64,000 nt of DNA. Origin: Candidatus Hemicellulosilyticus sp. P3. GTDB lineage: Bacteria; Bacteroidota; Bacteroidia; Bacteroidales; P3. A program made the translations under genes and the position numbers. Each line of letters begins with the position of its first letter. The stretch's first letter is position 1. The stretch lies in contig LPNH01000002.1 in assembly GCA_001543385.1 (NCBI GenBank), forward strand, positions 1-64,000, read 5' to 3'. The notes beneath the pieces were generated by a model. The model did no database searches. It was not told the DNA's origin and worked only from the letters and a program-made list of their open reading frames with translations. Below, piece by piece: positions 1-9,951 of the stretch.

Positions 1-1455
1 GACCTTTACGTCCGCGACGGCGACACCGACGACGGCACCGTGCCGAGCAACGTACAGTATATGTGGAACAGCCCCGACATCTGGACCGAAGACGCCAACG
101 GCGTTGCCGGCAACCCACACGGCCACTCCCTGAACTACGTCTGCGTCCGCATCTGGAACAAAAGCGACATAAGCTCCTCCGGTCGTGACCGTCTCTTCCT
201 GAACTGGGCCAAGGCGGGCTGCGACCTGCGCTGGGACAGGAACTGGACCGGCTTCGAGCGTTTCCCCTGCGGCATCAACCCCGTCAAAGGTGGCGTCGTC
301 GGCTCCCCTGACGGCATGCTGATACCCCGCATACCGCCCCGGGGCTCCGTCGTGGTCAAAATACCCTGGTGGACACCCATGGCCGAAGACTACGCCGGCT
401 GCACCCAGTTCGACGCCGACAGATGGCACTTCTGCCTCGTCGCGCGGGTCCACGACGGCGACCTCATCGTCAATGAAAACGCCACCGACGCCGACATGGG
501 GCACTTCACCACCCTCAACGACAACGTGGCCTGGAAAAACATCTCCATCCTCGCGGCGGAACAGCACACCGCCGTCGTCTCGTTCTCCAACCCCTTCAAA
601 GAACCGCACACCTTCCAGCTCCAGTTCACAGCCCATCCCAACAAAGCCGGTGAAACCATCGTACAACACGCCGACGTCCTCATCACCTTAGACAACGAGC
701 TGGCAGAAATCTGGCACCAGGGCGGCGCCCGGATCAAAGGCGGCAAGATGCTGGAGCACAACCGCCTCCTGGTCACCGAGAGAGACCTCACCCTCAGCGA
801 CCTCCGCCTGCCCGTCGGACATCACTACACCGTCGAGACCAGCGTGCACTTCCGCACCCGGCCGTCCTCCGGGTGCAACGAGTTCGAATTTGACATCTAC
901 GAAAAAGACGTGAGAGGAGTCATCGGCGGCGAGCACTTCCTCGCCATAAAAGACCCCGAAAGGAACTTCAGAGCCGAGGCGCATGAAAGCCAGACCGTCC
1001 TCGCCGGCGACACCGTCACCCTCACCGCCGTGCCTGTCGAGGAAAACGTGCGGTACAGCTGGCTCACTCTCGGCGGCGACACCCTCTGCGTCGGCGGGCG
1101 ATACACCACCGTCCCCGCCGCCACCTGCCGCTACGTGCTGGAGGTGCGGTCCCTCGACGACAACTACAAAGACAGCGACACCGTCACCGTCACCGTCCGC
1201 CAAGCCCTCATCACCGCCCTGACGCCCAACCCTGCCGACAAGCGCACCACCGTCGCCTACCGCGTGGCTGAAAGCGTCGCCGGTGCCAACCTCGTCGTCG
1301 CCAACGCCGCCGGGCGCGTGCTCTACAAAGCCCCGCTCTCTGCCGGCACCGACAGCCACACCGTCGACCTGCAGCCGATGCCCGCCGGCCACTACACCGT
1401 GCGCATCGAATCCCGTGGCGCCGTCCTCGACACCAAGGCGCTGGTCGTCCACTAA
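1..1455 (+). CDS. T9SS type A sorted secreted protein, 5' end outside window
   Basis: The reading frame is open from base 1, so the ORF-track start at 40 is only an internal GTG and the gene begins upstream. About 484 residues are visible. The first part carries a NSPDIW-type segment followed by VRIWNK, a beta-rich module I associate with Bacteroidota secreted peptidases and adhesins; no catalytic motif is visible in the part present. Around residues 325-400 lies an Ig/PKD-like domain (VLAGDTVTLTAVP...). The last ~75 residues form a type A sorting domain: an LTPNPA start, a VVANAAGRVLY strand and a final MPAGHYTVRIES strand, ending in VVH. This predicts Sec export, T9SS passage and surface attachment or release. 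Codons are strongly C-ending, like the next two genes. The enzymatic role, if any, is lost with the missing N-terminus. Confidence 0.8.
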   Translation, partial: DLYVRDGDTDDGTVPSNVQYMWNSPDIWTEDANGVAGNPHGHSLNYVCVRIWNKSDISSSGRDRLFLNWAKAGCDLRWDRNWTGFERFPCGINPVKGGVVGSPDGMLIPRIPPRGSVVVKIPWWTPMAEDYAGCTQFDADRWHFCLVARVHDGDLIVNENATDADMGHFTTLNDNVAWKNISILAAEQHTAVVSFSNPFKEPHTFQLQFTAHPNKAGETIVQHADVLITLDNELAEIWHQGGARIKGGKMLEHNRLLVTERDLTLSDLRLPVGHHYTVETSVHFRTRPSSGCNEFEFDIYEKDVRGVIGGEHFLAIKDPERNFRAEAHESQTVLAGDTVTLTAVPVEENVRYSWLTLGGDTLCVGGRYTTVPAATCRYVLEVRSLDDNYKDSDTVTVTVRQALITALTPNPADKRTTVAYRVAESVAGANLVVANAAGRVLYKAPLSAGTDSHTVDLQPMPAGHYTVRIESRGAVLDTKALVVH

Positions 1456-1913
1456 CGCATCGAGCGTCGCCACACACACCCCGGCGGCCCCGCGCCGACA
1501 TCGGCGCTCTGCCGCTGCACACCGGCGGCGGAGCGCCTTTATAAGAAAATCACCGCGCCCGACACAAGGCCGCCGCCGTCATCCCGGCCTATAACCCCAA
1601 TCAGTCATTCGGATTCATGCCAGAGCGGCATTTGTTTCAAGACAAAAAAAATGAAGAGTGGTGTGCAGGCGAAAAAAACAAAGCGGAAAACCGCCAAAAC
1701 CCCTAAGAAACAGTGATCAGAAATCGATCTGAAAAAAAATTATTCCTCCGATGTCAGTTTTGCGAATTTTTTGCAACTAATTTAATAGAGGTGTCTCTTT
1801 TTTTTTATCGTTTTCGATAAGCCAAATGACCAGAGTCAAGCTTGCTTGAACTTTGGCATGGCGAGAAAACGACTAATGAAATTGAACATTTACAAACATA
1901 AAATCATAAAATT
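1456..1913. other. 458-bp intergenic region between two T9SS cargo genes
   Basis: No credible gene is seen. GC drops sharply after about 1600. The stretch holds a sequence around 1638-1675 (TCAAGACAAAA then GAAGAGTGGTGTGCA) that reappears reverse-complemented near 20175-20220, and one copy of the 79-bp dispersed repeat at 1809-1887, ending 26 bases before the next start codon. No clear TAnnTTTG promoter was found. Confidence 0.6.
1809..1887 (-). repeat. 79-bp dispersed repeat, copy 1
   Basis: Read on the minus strand it matches the copy at 7380-7458 with one mismatch over 79 bases. It runs from GTTCAATTTCATTAGTCG to TTATCGAAAACG. The arms CGTTTTC and GAAAACG are complementary, and an inner GCCAAAG...CTTGGC pair can stack, so the unit can fold into an imperfect hairpin. 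Copies 1 and 3 lie in opposite orientation on the two sides of the 1914-7241 gene. Confidence 0.85.
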
Positions 1914-4900
1914 ATGAAACAGTTATTATGCTTTCGTATTCGACGGGTGGCTGTATCGCTGCTGTTGGCCTTGCCATTGTCCGCAGCCTTCGCCCAACAG
2001 ATCCCCTGCGACATCGTCATCACAGGCAGTTTTGAACCGGCATGTATACTTCCTACCGAAAAACAGGATTACTACGACGAGGACCCCGACAATCTCATCG
2101 CCTGCCAGGGCATGACCGTCACCTACACCGCCAACGTCGGGATGGGCGATCATTCCCCGACCCGTTGGAGTTGGGCGGTGTCCGGCGACGTTTCATCCAA
2201 CAGTAACAACGGAAGCATTACAGTCACATGGGGCCACGGCTCCTCCGGCCATCTGGCTGTGACGGTCTATGGCCCCAACGGCGTCTCCTGCACCAAGAGC
2301 GTCAACGTCCGGCTGGTCGAAAAACCCGTCATCTCAGTTTCGACCGTCCCGGCCTATGTCGAAATGCCCGACGGCACAAAAGTCATCTATGTCTGCCCGG
2401 GCGGGAGCGTCGAGTTCACCGATCACTCCTCCGCCACCAACTCCGACATCGTGGGCTTCTATTGGGAAAGAAAATGGGGAATGTCGTCATCCACACCCAA
2501 TTACAAAATAGAAGACGTGTGGGCCGACGAACAGATCTTCCACTGGGTCTACAACAACTGTGGCTGCTACGACGAGGAAAGCTTCTTCATCCGTATGCTG
2601 GAGGGCGAAAATCTCGAACTGAGCTGCCACGGTACGGTCTGCGAGGGTGACGTCGTCACCTATACAGCCCTCAGTCCCCATTGCAAGCAATTCTCCTGGC
2701 ATGTGTCCGGAGGAACCATATTGAACGGCCAAAACACACCGCAGGTCACCGTGCAGTGGGACAGCCCGCAGGACGGCTACGGCGTCATCGGCATCGACGG
2801 CCAGCTCTGCGGCAGCAACAGTTGCCCCGCCATGCTGAGCAAAAAGATTCCCGTCATCGGCGACAACCTCCCCATCCAAGGGCAGACCATAGTCTGTGTC
2901 GACGAGGCCGTCATCTACAGCGTCCCCCTCTTCGGATCCACCGAGTACCATTGGAGCATCACATCCGCCGCCGATGTCAGCGCCGTGGATGTCAACGGCG
3001 CCAACAAACAGATGTACATCTTCCATCAGCCCGGCACCTACCGTATCACGGTTTCCTACAGGTGCGAATTCCTCGATTGTGGCGAGTTCACCTCCGCACC
3101 GCTGACAGTGGTGGTCAAACCCAAATTGGCCATCACCGGCCAAGATCGCATCTGCATCTCCAATCCCTGCCATCTGGAAACCGCCCCGTATGTCTCCGCC
3201 TCGTGGATAGTCTACGACATAGACAACTCCAACCAAATAGTCTACAACACTTGGGGAAGACAAGAAATATCCACCCGTCTCCCCCGTCCCGGCAGATACC
3301 GTGTCGTTGCCAGCAACCCCAACTTCTGCAACGAAGCCGAATTTCTCCTCACCGTACAGGACAGACCCCCGGCGCCGACCCTTGCCGACCTCGACCCGGG
3401 CAATCCGCATACTGCCTGCACTCACAGCGGAATCAACTTGCAGGCGCACCCGCAAAACCCTGACTACACCATCGTCTGGGAACCCACATGTCCCGATGCC
3501 ACGCCCGGCCGGATTTCGGGCAATGATGTAACAATCAGCTTTGGAGCCAACGTATGCGACATCCATGCCTACACCTTCGACCGGACGTTGAACTGCCTGT
3601 CCGCCCAACCCTACGTGCAACAGATTGTTGAACTGCAGCCAGCCCCAATCACCCTCCCGCGGCATTACGACGTCTGTCCGGGAACCATTATTTCATGGGA
3701 CGACAACGATATCCCTCCGCAGGACGGAGTGCTGTACGAATGGTATATTGGGGGGGCACAGAGTTACGCTTCCGTTCAGGGCAGCCACCTGAAGAACAGC
3801 GTTGTTTTGACGGTCCATGAGCACACCTCCGGAAACTACCCGGTGGACTTCTATGTCTTGCTCAAACGCACCGTGTGCCATGTGTTTTATTACGACACCT
3901 TCCATATCCATGTCAGGAGCCACACCCCCGCCGCAGTCAGCCTCACCGCCAACCCGGAATCAGCTTGCCCTGACGAACCGTTCACCTTTACCGGGTCGGG
4001 CGGCGACCCCGCAAACTACCGGTGGCGTGTCGACAGTATCTTGGCGCCATTTGTCGGCAACCCTTACACCTGCACCTTCACCACGCCCGGAACCCACCGT
4101 GTCACCCTGCTCCACAACGAGATGGACGAGTGTACAAACCTCCATTACTACGACAGTGCAACCGTCCTGGTGACAGTCTCACCCGCCCCGGTGATCAATG
4201 GCTTAATCTACGATGCCGCCGCCCAGACCGTCAGCGTGGACATGGCCGCGGGCCGCTATACATATCAATGGTACTACAACGACATCCTTCAAGTCGGTCA
4301 GACAAATCCCTCCATGCGCCTTGTCGGCTACGGCACCTACCGTTGCGAAGTGGAAAATCTTTGGGGGTGCACCGCTTCCGAGTCTAAATATATCGGGCCG
4401 AACACACCATGTTACGAATGCAATATGATTGAAGACATGACCGGCACCTACGACGGCTGCGCCGCAGTGCTGACCCTGACGTCGCCCATAGCGGCACACA
4501 ATGTTTATTGGAAATGTTCGGGGAACAGCGACCAGAGGACAATAATCGTCAATCCCAGCGACAGACACCACGCGACAGTCCAATTCAAAGATGTCGGCAT
4601 CTATCACATCCAGTCCTACACCACCGGCTCCCATTGCGAGGTGAGCAACTTCACAAAAGCGGTGACCTTCATACCCGATTTCACCTTCGAGAAGCAGTGC
4701 GACAAGATTGTCATCCACAACCGTTCCAAGAGCCTGTCTGGCATGGAGCGCATCTATTTCACTGTTGCGGGCCATGCCCCGTGCATGTTCGACTATTCGG
4801 TCAGGACCTACGAATACCCCGTTACCTCCAACGGCACCTACACATTTTGTCTACAGGTCTTGGCCGACGGCACGCTCTACGAATGCACCTACCCTCCGGT

Positions 4901-7241
4901 CGTCTTCACCACCGTCAACCCGGCCACGCTCTCCATCACATCCGCCAATACACTCAACCCCCATTGGACTTGCGAAAACACGCCCATAGAACTGACGGCG
5001 TCCTTGAACCCCTATGCCCCGATTTCTTCCACCACATGGACGTTCAGTGACGGAACATTTTTTACAATGCAGGGAAATAAAATACATCATACATTTACAT
5101 CAAGTCTTTATTTTCATTCCGTCACCGCATCTGTCACAGATGCCAACGGTTGCCCCGTCACCTCACAAGTCCCGTTTACTATAAGTTCTCACCCAAATGA
5201 ATTGAAAGAATATCTACTTCATGCGTTGGGTTCAGAGGTGTGCCCGAATACAGCCCGGTACATTCAATTCCAATATAATGGGAATGTGCTGACATCATGT
5301 AATTTCTATTGGAACGGCGCTGCAACACCGTCGACCAACCCCACCTATGCGACCTACACCACCGGCCTATACCCGGCTGTTGCCGTGAACAACCGCTACT
5401 GTCACGTGCAAGACAACATCAACGTGAGATTCAAAAACAAACCCACCGCCATCATTGTCACCGACAAACAGCGATACTGCATGGGTGATCGGATAATGCT
5501 GTATGGCGCCACCGGTCCGGACTCCAATCAATACACCTACCAGTGGACCGTCACCAATGCCAACAACTTCACCCGGCATTTCTACACCGCATCAGCCTCA
5601 TTCTATCCCCCCATGGCCGATGACTACCATATCCAGCTCTGCATCACCGACAACGCTTCCGGATGCTCCGATTGTGCAAGCGGGGTGACCGTCACGGTCC
5701 ATCCCACACCTGCCGCCCCCTCCATCGCTTATGGCCAGCGCCTGTGCCTCGACGACCCGCCTGTTGAGTTGGTCGGCAGCAGTCCCGCGACCAATAGGTT
5801 GCATTGGAGCAATGGCCATTCAGGCCCTACGGCTTACTACTTCACCCCGGGCGTGGCCACCGCATGGTACTACGACCCCGCCAGCGGCTGCAAGTCCGAT
5901 GCGGCAAGCATCACCATCGACGCACAACCTGATTTCGACGCCCTGCTGACCGGCTGTTACGAAAAGTGCCCTGATTTTTTCCTTAGGCCTCGCAGACTGC
6001 CCGTTCGGGGACTGACAACCTGGAACCAAAAGATCGATTGTGTGTGGAATTATAATGGCCGTGATATTTACGCAGATGGCGGCATCTACACACACCGTCC
6101 GTTACTATTGCCCTTACCGGGGTTCGGCGACTACCGCCTTGACGTGGATTACAACCACGGCCATTGTCATGTCGCCTCCCCGTTGCTCACCATCACAGAA
6201 ATACAGGAATTTTGCGACTGCGAAGACATTGAAATTACAATAGAGAAAATCCACGATGTTGGTGATTGCTATAACTTCTACAGTATCAACGTGACGGTGT
6301 GCAGCCATTCTGATTTCACATATTATTTCCATGAGTTGCAATGTCTCGCCGATCCGGAGTATGTACAAATTGTTAATACAGACTTTCAGCCCACCCCTGT
6401 AGATCCTGACAATTGTTTCTCCTTCAAGTTAGAAGTGAAGCTGTATCAACCCCTGCCGTCACAATCCATCACATTCCGTCTCTATGGCGACTGCAACGCC
6501 GATTTCAGCATCGACCTTTTGCCCGAATACATAGAATGCAAAACCGAAATAGCCCCTTTTTTATACGACCTTCGGGCCGATATGTCAACCAGTGCGGCCG
6601 TCTATTTCAAATTCCAATTGGAGGTATTTCCCTCGCAGAACATCATCGCCTGCTGGTCCGATCCACCCATGGTCGTCAACTCCTGGTATGGCGGTTCCGA
6701 ACACTTGGACGGGCTTGCCATGATAGAATACGCCAAGATTACACAGCTTGTGGCAGAGGACGGCTTCATCTGCTTTTACGCCCTCGCCTGCATGGACAAA
6801 GAGTTCTGCTGGCTAAAATCCTGTATCCCCGCTGAAAAGTTCTATCAGCGACTGCAGGACCTCGGCATTACGCCCAAACAGGCCGCAAAAACCTTTGGCG
6901 ACAGCGGTAAGGAAAGCGACACCGGATTGCCCCTCGGCCCCGACCCCGGCAGAGACCTTCACCTCGTACCCAATCCCGCCACCGGTGATGTCACCATTGT
7001 CTGCGGCGCCCGTATCCCGGATGCCACAACCGAAGCGCTTGCCCCCCGGGCAAAAGGCAGCGCCGACAAGGTGGTCGAGGTGTTGGTGATGGACATGAGC
7101 GGCCGCCCGATGGCAACATTCATCAACACCGACCGCTTCAACGTCTCCGACCTCCCCGCCGGATTCTACATCGTCCGTGTCAGAACCCGATCTGTCGACG
7201 CCGCGGAAAAAGTGACATACATGAAACTCATGAAAAAATAA
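1914..7241 (+). CDS. Giant T9SS type A sorted protein with many Ig/PKD-like repeats
   Basis: The product is 1,775 residues. It opens with a Sec signal peptide (basic MKQLLCFRIRR, then a hydrophobic stretch ending AAFAQ). The body is a long chain of cysteine-rich beta domains of about 80-100 residues, with recurring PKD-like phrases such as YTANVG, GTYRITVSY and GTHRVTLLH and frequent VTV strands, typical of surface adhesins. The last ~90 residues are a type A T9SS sorting domain (LHLVPNPATGDVTIV, then VLVMDMSGRPMA, then LPAGFYIVRVRT), ending MKLMKK. No catalytic motif was recognised, so adhesion or a structural role is an inference. The start is supported by the signal peptide. A dispersed repeat lies 26 bases upstream, and more copies begin about 60 bases downstream. 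Confidence 0.88.
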   Translation: MKQLLCFRIRRVAVSLLLALPLSAAFAQQIPCDIVITGSFEPACILPTEKQDYYDEDPDNLIACQGMTVTYTANVGMGDHSPTRWSWAVSGDVSSNSNNGSITVTWGHGSSGHLAVTVYGPNGVSCTKSVNVRLVEKPVISVSTVPAYVEMPDGTKVIYVCPGGSVEFTDHSSATNSDIVGFYWERKWGMSSSTPNYKIEDVWADEQIFHWVYNNCGCYDEESFFIRMLEGENLELSCHGTVCEGDVVTYTALSPHCKQFSWHVSGGTILNGQNTPQVTVQWDSPQDGYGVIGIDGQLCGSNSCPAMLSKKIPVIGDNLPIQGQTIVCVDEAVIYSVPLFGSTEYHWSITSAADVSAVDVNGANKQMYIFHQPGTYRITVSYRCEFLDCGEFTSAPLTVVVKPKLAITGQDRICISNPCHLETAPYVSASWIVYDIDNSNQIVYNTWGRQEISTRLPRPGRYRVVASNPNFCNEAEFLLTVQDRPPAPTLADLDPGNPHTACTHSGINLQAHPQNPDYTIVWEPTCPDATPGRISGNDVTISFGANVCDIHAYTFDRTLNCLSAQPYVQQIVELQPAPITLPRHYDVCPGTIISWDDNDIPPQDGVLYEWYIGGAQSYASVQGSHLKNSVVLTVHEHTSGNYPVDFYVLLKRTVCHVFYYDTFHIHVRSHTPAAVSLTANPESACPDEPFTFTGSGGDPANYRWRVDSILAPFVGNPYTCTFTTPGTHRVTLLHNEMDECTNLHYYDSATVLVTVSPAPVINGLIYDAAAQTVSVDMAAGRYTYQWYYNDILQVGQTNPSMRLVGYGTYRCEVENLWGCTASESKYIGPNTPCYECNMIEDMTGTYDGCAAVLTLTSPIAAHNVYWKCSGNSDQRTIIVNPSDRHHATVQFKDVGIYHIQSYTTGSHCEVSNFTKAVTFIPDFTFEKQCDKIVIHNRSKSLSGMERIYFTVAGHAPCMFDYSVRTYEYPVTSNGTYTFCLQVLADGTLYECTYPPVVFTTVNPATLSITSANTLNPHWTCENTPIELTASLNPYAPISSTTWTFSDGTFFTMQGNKIHHTFTSSLYFHSVTASVTDANGCPVTSQVPFTISSHPNELKEYLLHALGSEVCPNTARYIQFQYNGNVLTSCNFYWNGAATPSTNPTYATYTTGLYPAVAVNNRYCHVQDNINVRFKNKPTAIIVTDKQRYCMGDRIMLYGATGPDSNQYTYQWTVTNANNFTRHFYTASASFYPPMADDYHIQLCITDNASGCSDCASGVTVTVHPTPAAPSIAYGQRLCLDDPPVELVGSSPATNRLHWSNGHSGPTAYYFTPGVATAWYYDPASGCKSDAASITIDAQPDFDALLTGCYEKCPDFFLRPRRLPVRGLTTWNQKIDCVWNYNGRDIYADGGIYTHRPLLLPLPGFGDYRLDVDYNHGHCHVASPLLTITEIQEFCDCEDIEITIEKIHDVGDCYNFYSINVTVCSHSDFTYYFHELQCLADPEYVQIVNTDFQPTPVDPDNCFSFKLEVKLYQPLPSQSITFRLYGDCNADFSIDLLPEYIECKTEIAPFLYDLRADMSTSAAVYFKFQLEVFPSQNIIACWSDPPMVVNSWYGGSEHLDGLAMIEYAKITQLVAEDGFICFYALACMDKEFCWLKSCIPAEKFYQRLQDLGITPKQAAKTFGDSGKESDTGLPLGPDPGRDLHLVPNPATGDVTIVCGARIPDATTEALAPRAKGSADKVVEVLVMDMSGRPMATFINTDRFNVSDLPAGFYIVRVRTRSVDAAEKVTYMKLMKK

Positions 7242-7290
7242 CCATGGGAGCCGCATTGATAATAAAAATACCGTTTAAAACCGCCAAGAC

Positions 7291-9630
7291 ATGAACAAAT
7301 CATTCAATTTCATCAGTCGTTTCCTCGCCACGCCAAAGTTTGAGCAAGCTCTGCTTGGGTCGTCTGGCTTAACGAAAACGTTCAATTTCATTAGTCGTTT
7401 TCTCGCCATGCCAAAGTTCAAGCAAGCTTGGCTCTGGTCATTTGGCTTATCGAAAACGTTCGCTTCTTCGAAACAGTCGTTTTCTCGCCTCGGGATAAGA
7501 GCAAGCGCTTCTCCTCTCGGCTTAACGAAAACAATCTCAGTTGCACACTGCAGTGTTCTCTGCAAGCACATACTGATCTCGGCCTTGGTCCTTGTGACCC
7601 TCTCCGTCCGCGCCCAGCGTTTCGACTGGGTGAAAACCTATACAGGCTTCGACCGGTGTGATCGTTTTGACAACTGGATCTCCAGCTCGGTGACCGATTC
7701 CGAAGGCAACCTCTACATCCTCGGGCAGTGCGCACCCGACGCGCTGCTCGACGGCGAACCGCTTCTGCCGTACCGCATTCCGAACAGAAGGGGCATCCTG
7801 ATCGCAAAGTTCGCCCCGGACGGCAGCGTGGTGTGGCGCAAGCCCATTACGACACCGGGCTCCAACGTGGGACACACCATCAAACTGATCGGAGACACCT
7901 CCATCGTCTGCATGGCCGGGGTCATGTTGGAAGAAACGTTCTATTGGCTGGATTCCGTTTATTCCGACGCAGGGAGCCTCATGGCGACCGATTCGATAAG
8001 CGGAAATTTCGTATCGGCATTCATAACGCTGAATCTGGACGGAGAACTGCAGGAACAGCATTTCTTGCAAGTGGTGTATTTTGACAGTGACGGCAACCGG
8101 ATCACCCTGGACAGACAGACAGGACGCGTCCACGACTCTTCATGGGTGACGCCCGCCGCTCTCACGGCTTGCACTTTTGACATCGACGGCAACGGCAACA
8201 TTTTCGTTGTTCGACAAACGGTGGACAAAGAACTCGTTAAAGTGCCTGACGACACCGGTGGTCTTGAGGATACAATATTATCCATCGAGGACGGCACGTT
8301 GTCCGGGATTCAGATATGGGTGGACGGCCATGCAAGATTCAACATATTTCCCCCAAACCGCCCGAAAAGGTGGAATGTGATGATGCTGAAATTCTCACCG
8401 CATTTCCACGATCTGCTTGCGCATCGGTATCTTTTCCAGGACGAAACAGGCGATAATGACTTGGAATCGATCTACTCCATGGTTATGGACCCGAACCATA
8501 ACATGCATCTGATCGCGACCGAAGTGAGGCCAGGGTCGATGTCGGATAGTGCAACGGCAACCATCCCCAACCTGCCGGTTGCCTATTGTCGGCGGAACGT
8601 AATCAACAGTTTGGTCGTGAAATGCGACAGCCTGCTCAACCCGCTCTTCGTCAAGCAAGTGGCGATGGAAAGTTGTTACGACGATTTCAACACCGGAAAG
8701 TTTGAATTTTATTCTATGGCACGGGGGGACGACGGACAGGACCTGTTCATATCAGGGCATGTGACCATCCCTGTGGAAGTCTGCAACAATCCCGCCGCTT
8801 TTGTCGACAACGACACCGTCGACATCGTCGACAAATTGTTTTTCATCCGGATCGACGCGGAGACCGGGCGGCTGAAATCATACGGAACAGCGAGGTCCAA
8901 CGGACTCGCAACAGGAATTTGTCTTCCACATATATACTGGCAACACCAAATGTGCGTAAAGCACAACCGTGTCTTTGTCCCGTGCAATTACGCGGGGGAT
9001 TTCCTCTTCGGGGCCGATTCGGCATGTCATGCCATTGACCGTGTCTGGAACAACGCCATCTGCATCTGGGACACCTCGGGCAACGCGATCGGCCTCATCG
9101 ACATGCCGACAAATGTCTCAATTCATAAAAGTAACCAATCCTGCTACCTCATCGCGCTGCACGACAGCATCCTGTATATCTCGGGCCAGCTGCAAGCCTC
9201 GTCGGTCCAGCTGGGCGACACCACCATATACTCCGAGGCAAATCACAGGACAAAAGCCTACGTGGCAAAATATGTCGACACCGCCTTCATGACCCCGTAT
9301 GTCAGCACGGCAGGAGCGCCGGGCGACGTGCACGTCACACTGACGGACCAGGCGGGGGCGTTCGTGGCCTACCCCAACCCCTTCCGGCAACGTATCAACA
9401 TCCGGGTGGAGCACACATCGCTCAAAACCGAGGACGGCGTCGCCACCGCCATCCTCACCGACCTCACCGGCCGCCGCGAGACAGTGCGTCTCGACCCTGC
9501 AGGCCCCGGCCGCCACAGCCTCGACCTGACCGGCCGGCCCCAGTCCGTTTACCTCCTCACCCTCACCACCTCCGACGGGCGCCAACACACCGTCCGCCTG
9601 CTGAAACAATCCGACATATACGGGAAATGA
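7291..9630 (+). CDS. T9SS type A sorted protein with repeat-derived N-terminal extension
   Basis: The ORF gives 779 residues. Residues ~5-83 are translated from three tandem 78-bp copies of the dispersed repeat (SFNFISRFLATPKF, then FNFISRFLAMPKF, then a diverged copy). The true signal peptide follows them (CKHILISALVLVTLSVRAQ), so export would need either a start inside the repeats or a very long N-region. There is no ATG between the second repeat copy and the signal peptide. The mature part reads like a beta-propeller of SBBP/NHL type (GNLYILGQ, FAPDGSVVW, GNIFVV, LFISG). The C-terminal ~85 residues form a type A sorting domain (VAYPNPFRQRINI...DLTGRRE...VYLLTLTT...VRLLKQ). It follows the giant cargo gene by 49 bases and may be co-transcribed with it. 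The start codon is uncertain. Confidence 0.8.
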   Translation: MNKSFNFISRFLATPKFEQALLGSSGLTKTFNFISRFLAMPKFKQAWLWSFGLSKTFASSKQSFSRLGIRASASPLGLTKTISVAHCSVLCKHILISALVLVTLSVRAQRFDWVKTYTGFDRCDRFDNWISSSVTDSEGNLYILGQCAPDALLDGEPLLPYRIPNRRGILIAKFAPDGSVVWRKPITTPGSNVGHTIKLIGDTSIVCMAGVMLEETFYWLDSVYSDAGSLMATDSISGNFVSAFITLNLDGELQEQHFLQVVYFDSDGNRITLDRQTGRVHDSSWVTPAALTACTFDIDGNGNIFVVRQTVDKELVKVPDDTGGLEDTILSIEDGTLSGIQIWVDGHARFNIFPPNRPKRWNVMMLKFSPHFHDLLAHRYLFQDETGDNDLESIYSMVMDPNHNMHLIATEVRPGSMSDSATATIPNLPVAYCRRNVINSLVVKCDSLLNPLFVKQVAMESCYDDFNTGKFEFYSMARGDDGQDLFISGHVTIPVEVCNNPAAFVDNDTVDIVDKLFFIRIDAETGRLKSYGTARSNGLATGICLPHIYWQHQMCVKHNRVFVPCNYAGDFLFGADSACHAIDRVWNNAICIWDTSGNAIGLIDMPTNVSIHKSNQSCYLIALHDSILYISGQLQASSVQLGDTTIYSEANHRTKAYVAKYVDTAFMTPYVSTAGAPGDVHVTLTDQAGAFVAYPNPFRQRINIRVEHTSLKTEDGVATAILTDLTGRRETVRLDPAGPGRHSLDLTGRPQSVYLLTLTTSDGRQHTVRLLKQSDIYGK
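7302..7379 (+). repeat. 79-bp dispersed repeat, copy 2 (tandem unit a)
   Basis: A diverged copy (TTCAATTTCATCAGTCGTTT...GGCTTAACGAAAACG), the first of three in tandem with 78-bp spacing. It is translated in frame inside the 7291-9630 ORF. Confidence 0.85.
7380..7458 (+). repeat. 79-bp dispersed repeat, copy 3 (tandem unit b)
   Basis: Best-preserved copy, 78/79 identical to the reverse complement of 1809-1887. The 78-base spacing from unit a is a multiple of three, so the reading frame of the host ORF stays open across the junction. Confidence 0.9.
7459..7535 (+). repeat. 79-bp dispersed repeat, copy 4 (tandem unit c, diverged)
   Basis: Recognisable by CAGTCGTTTTCTCGCC in its first third and CGGCTTAACGAAAAC at its end. 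The middle is rearranged (CTCGGGATAAGAGCAAGCG) and about four bases are inserted near the start. Confidence 0.65.
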
Positions 9631-9644
9631 AAATGACACCCACC

Positions 9645-9870
9645 CCCAAAGAACCCATCCGTGTCCATCCAAGTAATCCGTGGATCAAAAGAACCCATCC
9701 ATAAAGAATCATCCGCATCCATCCAAGTAATCCGTGGATCAAAGAACCCACCCCCAAAGAACCCATCCATGTCCATCCGTGTAATCCGTGGATCAAAAGA
9801 ACCCATCCCCAAAGAATCATCCGTGTCCATCCGTGTAATCCGTGGATCAAAGAACCCATCCATAAAAATA
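9645..9870 (+). repeat. 54-bp tandem repeat, four units
   Basis: The core AATCCGTGGATCAAA starts at 9675, 9729, 9783 and 9837, exactly 54 bases apart. Each unit also carries AAAGAA(C/T)C and CATCC(G/A)TGTCCATCC. The array begins about 15 bases after the stop of the 7291-9630 gene. Small ORFs on both strands here (9661-9936, 9549-9932, 9563-9874) only translate the repeat. Confidence 0.95.
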
Positions 9871-9951
9871 ACAAAATCCCCCCAAGCCCCTGCCCACCTC
9901 AGTTTCAGCAATTCCTTCATCATAATTAACAATTAATTCCACTTTTTTTTA

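Noticed and set aside
688-1479. Long minus-strand ORFs opposite the first cargo gene (also 2487-3665)
   Set aside because: Shadows of GC-rich coding sequence on the other strand; Gly/Asp/Val-rich with no domain.
9645-9870. Possible CRISPR array
   Set aside because: Units abut without spacers and there are no cas genes.
9549-9936. ORFs over the 54-bp repeat
   Set aside because: They only translate the tandem repeat and have no other content.
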